DNA of 64,000 bases from Rufibacter psychrotolerans (GCF_016924645.1 NZ_JAFFJV010000006.1:62001-126000), one strand, 5' to 3'; counted from the first letter of the stretch, positions 1 through 8,863 are shown. The notes: generated from the sequence alone by a model not told the origin. Translations and numbers: made by a program.

Positions 1-389
1 CGTTTGACTTACCGGAGTGCGAGACCGAGCTGGTGGGCGGGTACCACACCGAGTATAGCTCCATGGGAATGGGCTTGTACCTGTTTGCCGAGTACGTGAA
101 CATCTTTGTGGCTTCGGCGGTGATGTCCACGCTGTACTTCGGGGGCTACAACTTCCCGTTCATGGATCAATTAGGCCTGCCGCACAACGTGGTGACCATC
201 TTGGGTACCGTGGTGCTGTTCGCTAAAATCCTGTTCTTCATCTTCTTCTTCATGTGGGTACGCTGGACCTTGCCGCGTTTCCGCTATGACCAGTTGATGA
301 ACCTGGGCTGGAAGATCCTGATTCCGTTGTCCATCGCCAACGTGATCTTGACCGGCGGTGCCATTCTGTTAAAGCAGGAGTTGTTCTAA
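1..389 (+). CDS. nuoH: NADH-quinone oxidoreductase subunit H, 3' part
   Basis: C-terminal about 129 residues of the membrane subunit of respiratory complex I that sits at the quinone-binding junction. The frame is open from the window edge (first complete codon at position 3), so the start lies outside. The conserved FDLPE...ELVGGYHTEYS stretch, which lines the quinone cavity in this family, is at the very beginning, followed by three hydrophobic segments. It is followed 73 bases later by nuoI, the usual nuo order. Function is secure from family and context. Confidence 0.96.
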   Translation, partial: FDLPECETELVGGYHTEYSSMGMGLYLFAEYVNIFVASAVMSTLYFGGYNFPFMDQLGLPHNVVTILGTVVLFAKILFFIFFFMWVRWTLPRFRYDQLMNLGWKILIPLSIANVILTGGAILLKQELF

Positions 390-462
390 GCACGAATTGA
401 ATAGGCGAGGAGCAGCCCCAACAAAACCGCTCCTCTGCCAATCATCAAAGAGTATAAAAGAA

Positions 463-969
463 ATGCAATCACTTAGTAATAGAGCGAAAAAGCTGGAGAA
501 GAAACCCATGAATTTTTCCGAGAGAATGTATCTCCCGGCTATTTTCCAGGGCTTGTCTATCACCATGCGTCACTTCTTCAAAAAGAAAGCGACTATTAAA
601 TACCCTGAGGAAACTCGCCCGATGAGTGCGGTGTGGCGCGGTCTGCACGTGCTCAAGCGTGATGAGAAAGGAAGAGAGCGTTGCACGGCCTGCGGGCTGT
701 GCGCGGTGGCGTGTCCGGCCGAGGCCATTACCATGGTGGCCGGGGAGCGCAAGCGCGGCGAGGAGCATCTGTACCGCGAGGAGAAATACGCGGTGAGCTA
801 CGAGATCAACATGCTGCGCTGCATTTTCTGCGGTCTGTGTGAGGAAGCCTGCCCTAAAGCGGCCATCTTCCTGCAGAACGATAAACTGGCCCCGGCCCGC
901 TACGAGCGCGATGAGTTCATCTACGGCAAAGACCGTCTGGTAGAGCCCATGCCCATTCAAAACGTATAA
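463..969 (+). CDS. nuoI: NADH-quinone oxidoreductase subunit I (2x[4Fe-4S] ferredoxin-like)
   Basis: Peripheral-arm subunit, 168 aa, carrying clusters N6a and N6b that pass electrons towards N2 and quinone. Two CxxCxxCxxxCP motifs are visible: CTACGLCAVACP and CIFCGLCEEACP. The frame runs upstream to a TTG at 397, but the ATG at 463 gives the N-terminus (MQSLSNRAKKLE) seen in related Cytophagales; a further ATG at 508 is the alternative. It lies between nuoH and nuoJ with short spacers, consistent with one transcript. Confidence 0.95.
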   Translation: MQSLSNRAKKLEKKPMNFSERMYLPAIFQGLSITMRHFFKKKATIKYPEETRPMSAVWRGLHVLKRDEKGRERCTACGLCAVACPAEAITMVAGERKRGEEHLYREEKYAVSYEINMLRCIFCGLCEEACPKAAIFLQNDKLAPARYERDEFIYGKDRLVEPMPIQNV

Positions 970-1002
970 TTTGCCGCCCTACGCGCATCACCTATAATCC
1001 TT

Positions 1003-1518
1003 ATGACGGGTAATCTTTTTTACTTTCTCACTTTCCTGACGCTGTTTGCCGCTATTGGGGTAGTTGCCTCTAAAAACCCAGTGTACAGCGTTCTGTTCAT
1101 GATCTTGACGTTTTTCGCGCTCACCGGGCACTACATCATGCTCAATGCCCAGTTCCTGGCGGCTGTGAACTTTATTGTGTACATGGGCGCCATCATGGTG
1201 TTGTTCCTCTTTGTGATCATGTTCCTGAACATGCGCGAAGACACTGAGCAGCACAAACCCATGCTGAGCAAGATTGCCGCCGCCATTGCCGGAGGTATTT
1301 TGTTTGTGGTGATGATTGCCGCTTTGAAAGATGTGAATACCCAACTGGCCACCACCGCCGTGTTTGACTCCCAGATAGGCATGGTGGAGAACCTGGGGAA
1401 AGTGCTTTTCAGAGATTACCTGTTGCCGTTTGAGTTGGCATCGGTGTTGTTCCTGGCGGCTATGGCCGGTGCCGTGATGCTGGGTAAGCGCGAGCCGGGC
1501 GAGCAGAATAGATTCTAA
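1003..1518 (+). CDS. nuoJ: NADH-quinone oxidoreductase subunit J
   Basis: Membrane subunit of complex I, 171 aa, with five hydrophobic segments. The conserved helix after residue 50 (NFIVYMGAIMVLFLFVIMFLN) corresponds to the TM3 region of NuoJ that links quinone reduction to the proton channel. ATG start 33 bases after nuoI. The following 299-base gap to nuoK is unusually long for this operon and contains a terminator-like hairpin and two 36-nt palindromes. Confidence 0.94.
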   Translation: MTGNLFYFLTFLTLFAAIGVVASKNPVYSVLFMILTFFALTGHYIMLNAQFLAAVNFIVYMGAIMVLFLFVIMFLNMREDTEQHKPMLSKIAAAIAGGILFVVMIAALKDVNTQLATTAVFDSQIGMVENLGKVLFRDYLLPFELASVLFLAAMAGAVMLGKREPGEQNRF

Positions 1519-1536
1519 GTCTCCTGCGGGAGACTG

Positions 1537-1568
1537 AAAAAGGACAGCTATCCATGTTGTCCTTTTTT
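1537..1568 (+). terminator. Intrinsic terminator-like hairpin after nuoJ
   Basis: Ten-base perfect inverted repeat AAAAAGGACA / TGTCCTTTTT around an 11-base loop, ending in a run of T. It begins 19 bases after the nuoJ stop. It could end or attenuate transcription in the middle of the nuo operon; the T-run is part of the stem, so strength is uncertain. Confidence 0.6.
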
Positions 1569-1590
1569 AATGCCGCTGCGGTCGCTTTCT

Positions 1591-1626
1591 GTTTTAGGCA
1601 TCATTTCCTGAAATCAGGCCCAAAAC
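1591..1626. repeat. 36-nt dispersed palindrome, copy 1
   Basis: Member of the 36-nt palindrome family. Left arm GTTTTAGGCATCATTTC, right arm GAAATCAGGCCCAAAAC. Lies in the nuoJ-nuoK spacer. Confidence 0.85.
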
Positions 1627-1656
1627 ACAACGAGCAGATCTGGCAGAAAGGCAGCT

Positions 1657-1692
1657 GTTTCAAGGCAATTTTTCAGAAAACGGCCCTGAAAC
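1657..1692. repeat. 36-nt dispersed palindrome, copy 2
   Basis: Second copy in the nuoJ-nuoK spacer, 30 bases after copy 1. Arms GTTTCAAGGC and GGCCCTGAAAC around an AATTTTTC/AGAAAAC core. Confidence 0.85.
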
Positions 1693-1760
1693 GCGAAAAT
1701 TAGAACACCGGTTGCCCCGCAGAGGGCGGCTTTTCATATGGTTTTACCAAAAAATGGGAA

Positions 1761-1768
1761 TAACTTTG
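1761..1768 (+). promoter_or_regulatory. Candidate Bacteroidota -7 box before nuoK
   Basis: TAACTTTG matches the TAnnTTTG -7 consensus of Bacteroidota sigma-ABfr promoters. It lies 50 bases upstream of the nuoK ATG and downstream of the nuoJ terminator-like hairpin. No clear TTG -33 box at the expected spacing was seen, so this is suggestive only. Confidence 0.4.
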
Positions 1769-1817
1769 GGCGCTGTTGTCAGGCGCTTCCAACGCCTATT
1801 TCACCAACATACTTATC

Positions 1818-2147
1818 ATGAATGATATTCCTGAGGTCATTAGGACCATCCCGCTGAACTATTACCTGTTTTTCAGCACCGCTCTTTTTTGTATCGGGAT
1901 TATTGGGGTGCTCACCCGCCGTAACGCCATCATTATTTTTATGTGCATTGAGCTGATGCTCAATTCGGTGAACCTATTGCTGACGGCTTTCTCTTCGTAT
2001 CGTTCAGACCCCAACGGACAGATTTTCGTGTTTTTCATCATGGCAGTGGCTGCCGCCGAGGTGGCCGTGGGTTTGGCCATTATTGTGATGATTTACCGGA
2101 ACGTGCGTTCCACCGACATCAACATCCTGAACAAGCTGAAATGGTAA
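1818..2147 (+). CDS. nuoK: NADH-quinone oxidoreductase subunit K
   Basis: Small MrpC-like membrane subunit of complex I, 109 aa, three transmembrane helices. The conserved glutamate in FMCIELMLNSVN (part of the proton path in NuoK) and a second one in AAAEVAVGLAI are present. The frame extends back to a TTG at 1776, but the ATG at 1818 (MNDIPEVIRTIPLNYYL) gives the family length. A terminator-like hairpin and a TAnnTTTG box precede it, so it may have its own promoter. Confidence 0.95.
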   Translation: MNDIPEVIRTIPLNYYLFFSTALFCIGIIGVLTRRNAIIIFMCIELMLNSVNLLLTAFSSYRSDPNGQIFVFFIMAVAAAEVAVGLAIIVMIYRNVRSTDINILNKLKW

Positions 2148-2205
2148 AGCGGGTTTCCGCTCTGCTGAATCTCTAAAGAATACCGTTCCATTTACGTTTT
2201 AACAA

Positions 2206-4161
2206 ATGCAAGAATTTATTTTGCCGGCAAACAACGCTGAGATGACCTGGGTGTGTTTGCTGATTCCGCTCCTGCCGCTGATCGGGTTCCTGATCAACGG
2301 GCTGGGTAACCGGAAATTGCCGAAAGGGCTGGCGGGACTGGTGGGTTGTGCCACTGTGATCGGTTCATTCCTGCTGTCATTGTTCCTTTTCTTCGGGTTT
2401 GAAGGTTACGGCAACCGTCCGTATACGACAGATATCTTCAATTGGATCAACGTGGGCGCCCTGCGTATTCCGTTCTCGTTCCAGATTGACCAACTATCGC
2501 TCATCATGCTGCTGTTGGTAACGGGTGTGGGTTCGGTGATCCATATCTACTCGGCCGGCTACATGAGCCATGACGAGAACTTCGGTAAATTCTTCGCATT
2601 CCTAAACCTTTTCGTGTTCTCCATGCTCCTGCTGGTGATGGGGTCTAACTACGTGATGATGTTCGTAGGTTGGGAAGGTGTGGGGCTTTGCTCGTACCTG
2701 CTCATCGGGTTCTGGAACAAGGTCACGCCGTACAACAACGCAGCCAAGAAAGCTTTCATCATCAACCGCATCGGGGACTTGGGCTTCTTGCTGGGTATCT
2801 TCCTGATTTTCATCACCTACGGAAGCGTGAGCTACGGCGAGGTGTTCAATCAGGCGTCTCAGCTGAGCGAAGTAAACGACGGTGTAGTGGTTGCCATTAC
2901 CCTGTTGCTGTTTGTGGGCGCCATGGGTAAATCAGCGCAGTTACCGCTTTACACCTGGCTGCCAGACGCGATGGCCGGTCCAACTCCGGTTTCTGCTCTC
3001 ATCCACGCTGCAACCATGGTGACGGCCGGTATTTACATGGTCATCCGTTCCAACGTGTTGTACACGCTGGCTCCACAGACACTGGAAGTTGTTGCTATCA
3101 TTGGTCTGGCTACGGCTTTGTTTGCCGCTACCATTGGCCTTTTCCAAAACGACATCAAAAAGGTATTGGCTTATTCTACCGTAAGCCAGTTAGGCTATAT
3201 GTTCCTGGCGTTGGGCGTGATGGCGTATTCGTCTTCGCTGTTTCACGTATTGACGCACGCGTTCTTCAAAGCCCTTCTTTTCTTGGGGGCTGGTAGCGTG
3301 ATTCACGCCATGAGCGGCGAGCAGGATCTGCGCAGAATGGGCGGCCTGAAAAAAGCGCTGCCGGTTACGTTTTTGACCTTCTTAATCGGAACGCTGGCTA
3401 TTTCCGGTATTCCGCCATTTGCTGGTTTCTTCTCTAAAGACGAGTTGCTGGCGCACGTGTTCATGCACAGCAAAGTAATGTGGGCCTTCGGTCTGTTGAC
3501 ATCGTTCATGACCGCGTTCTACATGTTCCGTCTGCTGTATCTGGCTTTCTTCGGCGAGTTCAGAGGCACCGAGGAGCAACGCCATCACCTGCACGAATCT
3601 CCGGCCGTGATGACTATTCCGTTGATTATCTTGGCAATCCTTTCCACCATTGGTGGGTTCATGGGCTTGCCGGCGGTATTTAGTGAGAACCACATGCTGG
3701 CCAACTTCCTGTCGCCGGTGTATGAACTGGCCAGAAGATCTGTGCCGAGCGCGTTTGAAGCCCACCACCTATCCCACTCTACCGAGTATATTCTGATGGC
3801 GGTTTCGGTAGGTGTAGCGGTAGTGGCCATCATTTTGGCCTACGTGATTTACGGCAAGAAAAGAACCGTTCCCGTCGAGGAAGGGGCTGCCTTGTCGCCG
3901 CTGCACAAGCTGGTGTACAACAAATACTATGTGGATGAACTCTACAACGGCCTGTTTGTAAAACCCGTGATGGGCTTGTCTACCGGGTTGTACCGCTTTG
4001 TGGAAAAAGGCCTGATTGACCCCATCGTGAACGGGTTTGGGAAAGCCACGTTGGGCGGCGGTCGTTCACTGCGCTTTGTGCAGAGCGGTGCCACCGGGTC
4101 TTATCTGCTCCTGATGGTGCTGGGCATCGCGTTAATCTTATTGCTGAACTTTATTATCTGA
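2206..4161 (+). CDS. nuoL: NADH-quinone oxidoreductase subunit L
   Basis: Antiporter-like proton-pumping subunit at the tip of the complex I membrane arm, 651 aa, about 16 transmembrane segments. The conserved motif GWEGVGLCSYLLIGFW (with the essential Glu around residue 155) and LPDAMAGPTPVSALIHAATMV with its Lys/His relatives are present. The C-terminal part contains the long lateral helix and a final membrane anchor, the usual NuoL length. Twelve bases separate it from nuoM. Confidence 0.97.
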   Translation: MQEFILPANNAEMTWVCLLIPLLPLIGFLINGLGNRKLPKGLAGLVGCATVIGSFLLSLFLFFGFEGYGNRPYTTDIFNWINVGALRIPFSFQIDQLSLIMLLLVTGVGSVIHIYSAGYMSHDENFGKFFAFLNLFVFSMLLLVMGSNYVMMFVGWEGVGLCSYLLIGFWNKVTPYNNAAKKAFIINRIGDLGFLLGIFLIFITYGSVSYGEVFNQASQLSEVNDGVVVAITLLLFVGAMGKSAQLPLYTWLPDAMAGPTPVSALIHAATMVTAGIYMVIRSNVLYTLAPQTLEVVAIIGLATALFAATIGLFQNDIKKVLAYSTVSQLGYMFLALGVMAYSSSLFHVLTHAFFKALLFLGAGSVIHAMSGEQDLRRMGGLKKALPVTFLTFLIGTLAISGIPPFAGFFSKDELLAHVFMHSKVMWAFGLLTSFMTAFYMFRLLYLAFFGEFRGTEEQRHHLHESPAVMTIPLIILAILSTIGGFMGLPAVFSENHMLANFLSPVYELARRSVPSAFEAHHLSHSTEYILMAVSVGVAVVAIILAYVIYGKKRTVPVEEGAALSPLHKLVYNKYYVDELYNGLFVKPVMGLSTGLYRFVEKGLIDPIVNGFGKATLGGGRSLRFVQSGATGSYLLLMVLGIALILLLNFII

Positions 4162-4172
4162 TACTGCCAAAC

Positions 4173-5621
4173 ATGTTAACCGCTTTAATAATCTTATGGC
4201 CTGCATTGGCCGCACTGCTGGTACTGTTGGTAAAAGGAGACGGCGCCCGGAAAATTGCTTTCGGGGCTGCCTTGGTGGAACTGGTGCTGGGCGTCTGGGC
4301 CTGGATTAACTTCGTTCCGAACGCGAGTACCCAATTCCTGCTCAACGAGCCCTGGATTGCCGAAGCCGGCATTATGTTCAAGGTGGGCATGGACGGCATC
4401 AGCTTACTCATGGTGCTTTTGACCGTGTTCCTGGTGCCCCTAATCATCCTGTCCACGGCCAAGCACACTTACGAGAAGCCTAATTCCTTCTACGCGCTCA
4501 TCCTGTTCATGCAAACCGGTCTGGTGGGCGTGTTCACCGCTTTGGATGCCTTTGTGTTCTACTTCTTCTGGGAGGTAGCGCTTATTCCCATCTATTTCAT
4601 TGCCGGGATGTGGGGCGGGGAGAACCGCGTGCGCGTAACGTTCAAGTTCTTTATCTACACTGTTTTCGGCTCTTTGTTCATGCTGGCCGCCTTTGTGTAT
4701 CTGTATTTCCAGACGCCGGGCACGCACAGCTCTGAAGAAGTTGCCTTCTACCAATTGGTGCTGGATGCCGGTACCCAAAGCTGGTTGTTCTGGTTCCTGT
4801 TTATTGCCTTTGCCATCAAAATGCCGGTGTTCCCGTTCCATACCTGGCAACCCGATACCTATACCACGGCTCCGGCCGCCGGTACCATGCTCCTGTCTGG
4901 TATCATGCTGAAAATGGGTATCTACGGGGCTTTGCGTTGGTTACTGCCGGTAGTGCCGTTGGGCGTGAGCCAGTGGGCCGATGTAGTGGTAGTACTGGCC
5001 ATCATCGGGATTATCTACGGGGCCATCATCGCCATCCGGCAGCAGGACATGAAGCGTCTGGTGGCGTTCTCCTCTGTGTCGCACGTGGGCCTGATTGCCG
5101 CCGGTTTATTCACCCTCAACCACCACGGCCTGCAAGGCGCCATGGTGCAGATGCTAAGCCACGGCATTAACGTGGTGGGCATGTTCTTTATCATCGACAT
5201 TATTCAGCGGCGTACCGGTACCCGTGAGATTGCGGCCCTGGGCGGCATCACGCAGAACACGCCGTTCTTATCGGTTTGCTTCCTGGTGCTGTTGCTGGGT
5301 ACGGTGGCCTTGCCGCTGACCAACGGGTTTGTGGGCGAGTTCCTGCTCCTGATGGGTGTGTACCAGTACAACAACTGGTTGGGGGCCATTGCCGGCCTCA
5401 CCATTATTCTGGGGGCCGTGTACATGCTGCGCATGTTCCAGCGCGTGATGTTTGGCGAGAAAAACGAGATCACCCAAGGCTTCACCGATCTGACCTTCAA
5501 TGAGAAAGCCGTTTTGGTGCCGCTGGTGGTAATGGTGTTCTGGATTGGGCTGCACCCCAACACGTTTTTGAGCCTTTCTGAGCCATCTGTCCTCAAACTG
5601 CTGGACGTGATCAAACGCTAA
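4173..5621 (+). CDS. nuoM: NADH-quinone oxidoreductase subunit M
   Basis: Second antiporter-like subunit of complex I, 482 aa, about 14 transmembrane segments. Visible family motifs are FYFFWEVALIPIYFIAGMWGG (key Glu) and FPFHTWQPDTYTTAPAAGTMLLSGIMLKMG, followed by QQDMKRLVAFSSVSHVG. Start ATG at 4173, directly after nuoL; nuoN follows at 40 bases. Translationally close spacing supports co-transcription of K-L-M-N. Confidence 0.97.
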   Translation: MLTALIILWPALAALLVLLVKGDGARKIAFGAALVELVLGVWAWINFVPNASTQFLLNEPWIAEAGIMFKVGMDGISLLMVLLTVFLVPLIILSTAKHTYEKPNSFYALILFMQTGLVGVFTALDAFVFYFFWEVALIPIYFIAGMWGGENRVRVTFKFFIYTVFGSLFMLAAFVYLYFQTPGTHSSEEVAFYQLVLDAGTQSWLFWFLFIAFAIKMPVFPFHTWQPDTYTTAPAAGTMLLSGIMLKMGIYGALRWLLPVVPLGVSQWADVVVVLAIIGIIYGAIIAIRQQDMKRLVAFSSVSHVGLIAAGLFTLNHHGLQGAMVQMLSHGINVVGMFFIIDIIQRRTGTREIAALGGITQNTPFLSVCFLVLLLGTVALPLTNGFVGEFLLLMGVYQYNNWLGAIAGLTIILGAVYMLRMFQRVMFGEKNEITQGFTDLTFNEKAVLVPLVVMVFWIGLHPNTFLSLSEPSVLKLLDVIKR

Positions 5622-5661
5622 CCCCAGTCGCTATTTAAAAACCAGGAGAAATTACCTGCTC

Positions 5662-7038
5662 ATGACATCCATAATCTTACTCTCCATATTCGGTATCCTG
5701 AACCTCTTTGTAGGGTTCATGAAATCCAAAAGAGTGCTCATGCCGGTGGTGTTGCTGTTCTTGGCAGTGGCACTGGTGGCCACCCTGCTAGACTGGAACC
5801 AGCCCCAGAGTTATTTCAGCAACATGCTCTCCACCGACAACTTCTCGGTGGGCTTTACGGCGGTAATGGTGGTTTCTACTTTGCTCATTCTGCCATTTTC
5901 CCGTCGGTACGCCATCAACGAGAACGCCAACCTGGCCGAATATTACTCTCTATTGCTGTTCTCGCTAGTGGGCGGCATTATGATGGTGACGTATGAAAAC
6001 CTGCTCGTCCTGTTCCTGGGCATTGAAATCATGTCCATCAGCATGTACATCCTGGCAGGTTCAGACAAGCGCAACATCCTCTCTAACGAGGCTTCCATGA
6101 AGTACTTCCTCATGGGCTCATTCTTCACCGGCATCATCTTGTTTGGGGTGGCGCTGCTCTACGGAGCCACCGGCGCGTTCTACTTAACAGACATTGCCGC
6201 CGCGGCCGCCAGAATGGACCCCGCTACCGCGCCCCTGCTCCTGATGGGTTTGCTGCTGGTATTGGTAGGGGTTACTTTTAAAATTGGAGCCGCGCCGTTC
6301 CACTTCTGGACCCCCGACGTGTACGAGGGTACGCCCACCGTCTTTACCAGCTACATGTCTACCGTGGTGAAGACCGCCGGTATTGCCGCTTTCTACAAAC
6401 TCATGTCGGCAGCTTTTGGCGGCGTGTACGAGCAGTGGTTCCCTACGGTAGTCGCCATTACGGTGCTTACCCTGGTAATAGGCAACATTGGCGCGGTGGC
6501 GCAGAACAGCCTGAAACGGATGCTGGCCTACTCCAGTATTTCGCACGCTGGCTACCTGATGATCGCCTTGACCTCCTTCAACGACCGCTCAGAAAACGCC
6601 ATCCTGTTTTACTCCCTGGCCTATGCCGTGGCGACCATTGCCGCGTTTGGCGTGCTGAAGTACGTTGCCGATGAGCGGAGTTCTGACGAGTACACTGCCT
6701 TCAACGGCCTGGGCAAAACCAACCCGTTGCTGGCCTTCGTGATGACCGTGGCCATGCTGTCTTTGGCGGGTATCCCGTTAACCGGCGGTTTCTTCGGGAA
6801 ACTGTTCCTGTTCTCAGCGGCCCTGGAGCAAGGCATGGTCTGGCTGATTGTGGTGGCCGTGCTGATGTCTGCGGTAGGCATTTACTACTACTTCAGGGTG
6901 ATTATTGCCATGTACATGCGTGATGCCGAGGGTACGCGCATTGCCGTTGATCCTCTGGCTACCTTCACCTTGATTTCACTGGTGGTACTCACCGTGCTCA
7001 TGGGCGTGGTGCCGGGCTTGTTCAGCAACCTGCTGTAA
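5662..7038 (+). CDS. nuoN: NADH-quinone oxidoreductase subunit N
   Basis: Third antiporter-like subunit of complex I, 458 aa. Motifs include LFLGIEIMSISMYILAG (key Glu), FKIGAAPFHFWTPDVYEGTP and NSLKRMLAYSSISHAGY. An AGGAGAA sequence stands 12 bases before the ATG, one of the few SD-like sites in the window. A strong hairpin terminator follows at 7062, marking the end of the nuo operon. Confidence 0.97.
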   Translation: MTSIILLSIFGILNLFVGFMKSKRVLMPVVLLFLAVALVATLLDWNQPQSYFSNMLSTDNFSVGFTAVMVVSTLLILPFSRRYAINENANLAEYYSLLLFSLVGGIMMVTYENLLVLFLGIEIMSISMYILAGSDKRNILSNEASMKYFLMGSFFTGIILFGVALLYGATGAFYLTDIAAAAARMDPATAPLLLMGLLLVLVGVTFKIGAAPFHFWTPDVYEGTPTVFTSYMSTVVKTAGIAAFYKLMSAAFGGVYEQWFPTVVAITVLTLVIGNIGAVAQNSLKRMLAYSSISHAGYLMIALTSFNDRSENAILFYSLAYAVATIAAFGVLKYVADERSSDEYTAFNGLGKTNPLLAFVMTVAMLSLAGIPLTGGFFGKLFLFSAALEQGMVWLIVVAVLMSAVGIYYYFRVIIAMYMRDAEGTRIAVDPLATFTLISLVVLTVLMGVVPGLFSNLL

Positions 7039-7061
7039 ACCTAAATCACTATTGCAAATAG

Positions 7062-7099
7062 AAGCAGAAGAGGCGCCCAAGGGTGCCTCTTCTGCTTTT
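7062..7099 (+). terminator. Terminator of the nuo operon
   Basis: AGCAGAAGAGGC-GCCC pairs with GGGT-GCCTCTTCTGCT (16-base stem with one G.T pair, 2-base loop), followed by TTTT. Begins 24 bases after the nuoN stop. Confidence 0.85.
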
Positions 7100-7104
7100 A
7101 GGGC

Positions 7105-7140
7105 GTTTTAGAGCTGTTTCCCGAAAATAAGGCTCTAAAA
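7105..7140. repeat. 36-nt dispersed palindrome, copy 3
   Basis: Arms GTTTTAGAGC and GGCTCTAAAA with TGTTTCCC/GAAAATAA core; sits directly after the nuo terminator. Confidence 0.88.
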
Positions 7141-7157
7141 GCTATTGGCGGAGACAA

Positions 7158-7304
7158 TCGTAGGAGCTGCGCACACTACGAGGTCATGGAGACTGGCGCT
7201 TTGGTAAGTTTAAACCTCACAAATTTTTAAAAACCTGTGAGGTTTTTTTTTCTGCCGCTATAAGGCTGGTTCAAAGGACCTCGTAGTGGGTGCAGCTCCT
7301 ACGA
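7158..7304. repeat. Inverted-repeat element with nested hairpin
   Basis: A 28-base arm beginning TCGTAGGAGCTGC at 7158-7185 returns as its reverse complement, with about two mismatches, at 7277-7304. Each arm itself carries CGTAG...CTACG symmetry. Between them, AAACCTCACA (7212-7221) pairs with TGTGAGGTTT (7236-7245) and is followed by nine T, a terminator-like hairpin. The arrangement resembles a REP doublet (BIME/REPIN). It lies between nuoN and the convergent DUF2625 gene. Confidence 0.7.
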
Positions 7305-7336
7305 GTGTCCTACCCCAAAGACAGGCAGCTTTGTCT

Positions 7337-8065
7337 CTATTTCTTCTGTCCGCTATAAAGTAGCCACAGCTCTTCTATAGGCACATCTTTTCTGCTAACC
7401 TTGTTGATGTCTTTTCCTTCGGAGGTCCAGAGGTAGGGATAACAATGGATGCCTCGGTCCCCTGCAAGTTTCTTTACGTCTGCTTCCCAGCCTTTCCAAC
7501 GCATGCCGGCATAGAAGCCTGCTAAGTTGGCGGAGAAACAAAATTGAAGGAACTCTGAATAGCCCAATTCAGTGGGTTCCCATTGTAGAGTATCCGGGGA
7601 CAAATAGAAAATCTTCCCAATTTGCGTTTCGCTGATGGCACCTGCATTGATGGCGAAGAACCCGCCCAGCACATCATCGGCTATCAGCAAAAAGGAGGGC
7701 TGGGTGCCTTCCTGGAGGTAAGATTTGCCTTTGTTCCAGGCCATGAGGCTACGGGGCAGGCGGGAGGAGCCGGAACCCAGAATCCTGATCCAGCCGTCAT
7801 CTACTAGAATGCCGCCGGTTTCATAAATCACCGCACCCATGGGCGACCGGGTAGTCACCTGTGCCTGCAGCAAAGCGGCCTCGGCGCTGGCCTGGGTTTT
7901 GGGCAGCACCTCCACCTTGTTTTTCGCCCTTTTTACCCACGCAGAGACCAGGTCCCAGCCGGGTTCCTTCACCGTGACCAGTTCTTTCAGAGTTCGTTTG
8001 GGCAGGGTCTGGGCAAATCCCTGAAGGCTGATGAAGAGCAACGCGTAGCAAAGCAGGTGTTTCAT
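7337..8065 (-). CDS. DUF2625 family secreted protein
   Basis: Protein of 242 aa with an N-terminal signal peptide (MKHLLCYALLFISLQGFAQ). The central stretch QVTTRSPMGAVIYETGGILVDDGWIRILGSG followed by RLPRSLMAWN is the hallmark of the DUF2625 family; no biochemical role is established for it. It is convergent with nuoN and 81 bases downstream of the LytTR gene on the same strand, with a 36-nt palindrome between. The family call is firm, function unknown. Confidence 0.8.
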   Translation of the reverse strand: MKHLLCYALLFISLQGFAQTLPKRTLKELVTVKEPGWDLVSAWVKRAKNKVEVLPKTQASAEAALLQAQVTTRSPMGAVIYETGGILVDDGWIRILGSGSSRLPRSLMAWNKGKSYLQEGTQPSFLLIADDVLGGFFAINAGAISETQIGKIFYLSPDTLQWEPTELGYSEFLQFCFSANLAGFYAGMRWKGWEADVKKLAGDRGIHCYPYLWTSEGKDINKVSRKDVPIEELWLLYSGQKK

Positions 8066-8103
8066 AACGTGAGATGCGTGAAAAGAGAGATACGCAGAAA
8101 TCT

Positions 8104-8140
8104 ATTTTGGGGCCGTTTCTCAGAAAAGAAGCCTGAAAAG
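8104..8140. repeat. 36-nt dispersed palindrome, copy 4 (degenerate)
   Basis: ATTTTGGGGC...GCCTGAAAAG with a TTTCTCAGAAAA core; between the DUF2625 gene and the response regulator. Confidence 0.65.
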
Positions 8141-8146
8141 GAGGGG

Positions 8147-8863
8147 CTACAGGCTCATCAGCTCCTTAAACACCTGCGACTGCCGCCGGCTCACCTCCAC
8201 CTCCTCGCCGCCCTGCAGCCTGATCTTGATGCTGCCGCTGAACCAGGGATCAATCTGCGCAATGTAGTTCACGTTGATGATCTGCTGGCGGTTGGCCCTG
8301 AAAAACACCTTGGGGTCCAGGCGGGTCTCCAGGTAATTCAGTGACTTTAAAATGCAGGGGCGCTCCTGTTCAAAGTACAGGAAGGCGTAGTTGCCGTTAG
8401 ACTCTATCAGGCGCACCTGCCTGAGCGCCACGAACCAGCAGCGCTCCCCGTCCTTCACAAACACGCGGTCTTCCTCGCTGAGCAGCGCGGGGGCGGCAGC
8501 TGGCTTAGGGGGCTGGTGCCGCTTCAGCGCCTTCTCCACGGCCTGCCGCAACCGGGTTTCCTCAATGGGCTTCATGAGGTAGTCCAGGGCGTTGCGCTCA
8601 AAGGCCTGGAGAGCGTATTGGTCATAGGCGGTGGTGAAGATGACCTGCGGCGTATAGGCCAGCGATTCCAGCAGCTCAAAGCCGTTTTTTTGGGGCAGGT
8701 GAATGTCCAGGAAAATCAGGTCGGGCCGCAGCGCTTCCGTGAGCTGGATGCCCTCCTCGGCGTTTTCGGCTTCGCCGATTAGTTCCAGCTCCGGGAAGTT
8801 CGCCAGCAGGTGCTTCAACTCCCGGCGCGCCAGCCGGGAGTCTTCAATGATGCAGATTTTCAT
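8147..8863 (-). CDS. LytTR-family response regulator
   Basis: 238 aa cytoplasmic DNA-binding regulator. Receiver domain at residues 1-120 with acidic pair E7-D8, phospho-acceptor D53 (FLDIHLP), T78 and K98 (MKP). LytTR DNA-binding domain at about 132-238 with FFRANRQQIINVNYI. Its start overlaps the 3' end of the histidine kinase gene by 20 bases, so the two are translated together and form a LytS/LytR-type pair (Bacteroidota lack AgrA-like context here). The target genes are not evident from the sequence. Confidence 0.9.
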   Translation of the reverse strand: MKICIIEDSRLARRELKHLLANFPELELIGEAENAEEGIQLTEALRPDLIFLDIHLPQKNGFELLESLAYTPQVIFTTAYDQYALQAFERNALDYLMKPIEETRLRQAVEKALKRHQPPKPAAAPALLSEEDRVFVKDGERCWFVALRQVRLIESNGNYAFLYFEQERPCILKSLNYLETRLDPKVFFRANRQQIINVNYIAQIDPWFSGSIKIRLQGGEEVEVSRRQSQVFKELMSL

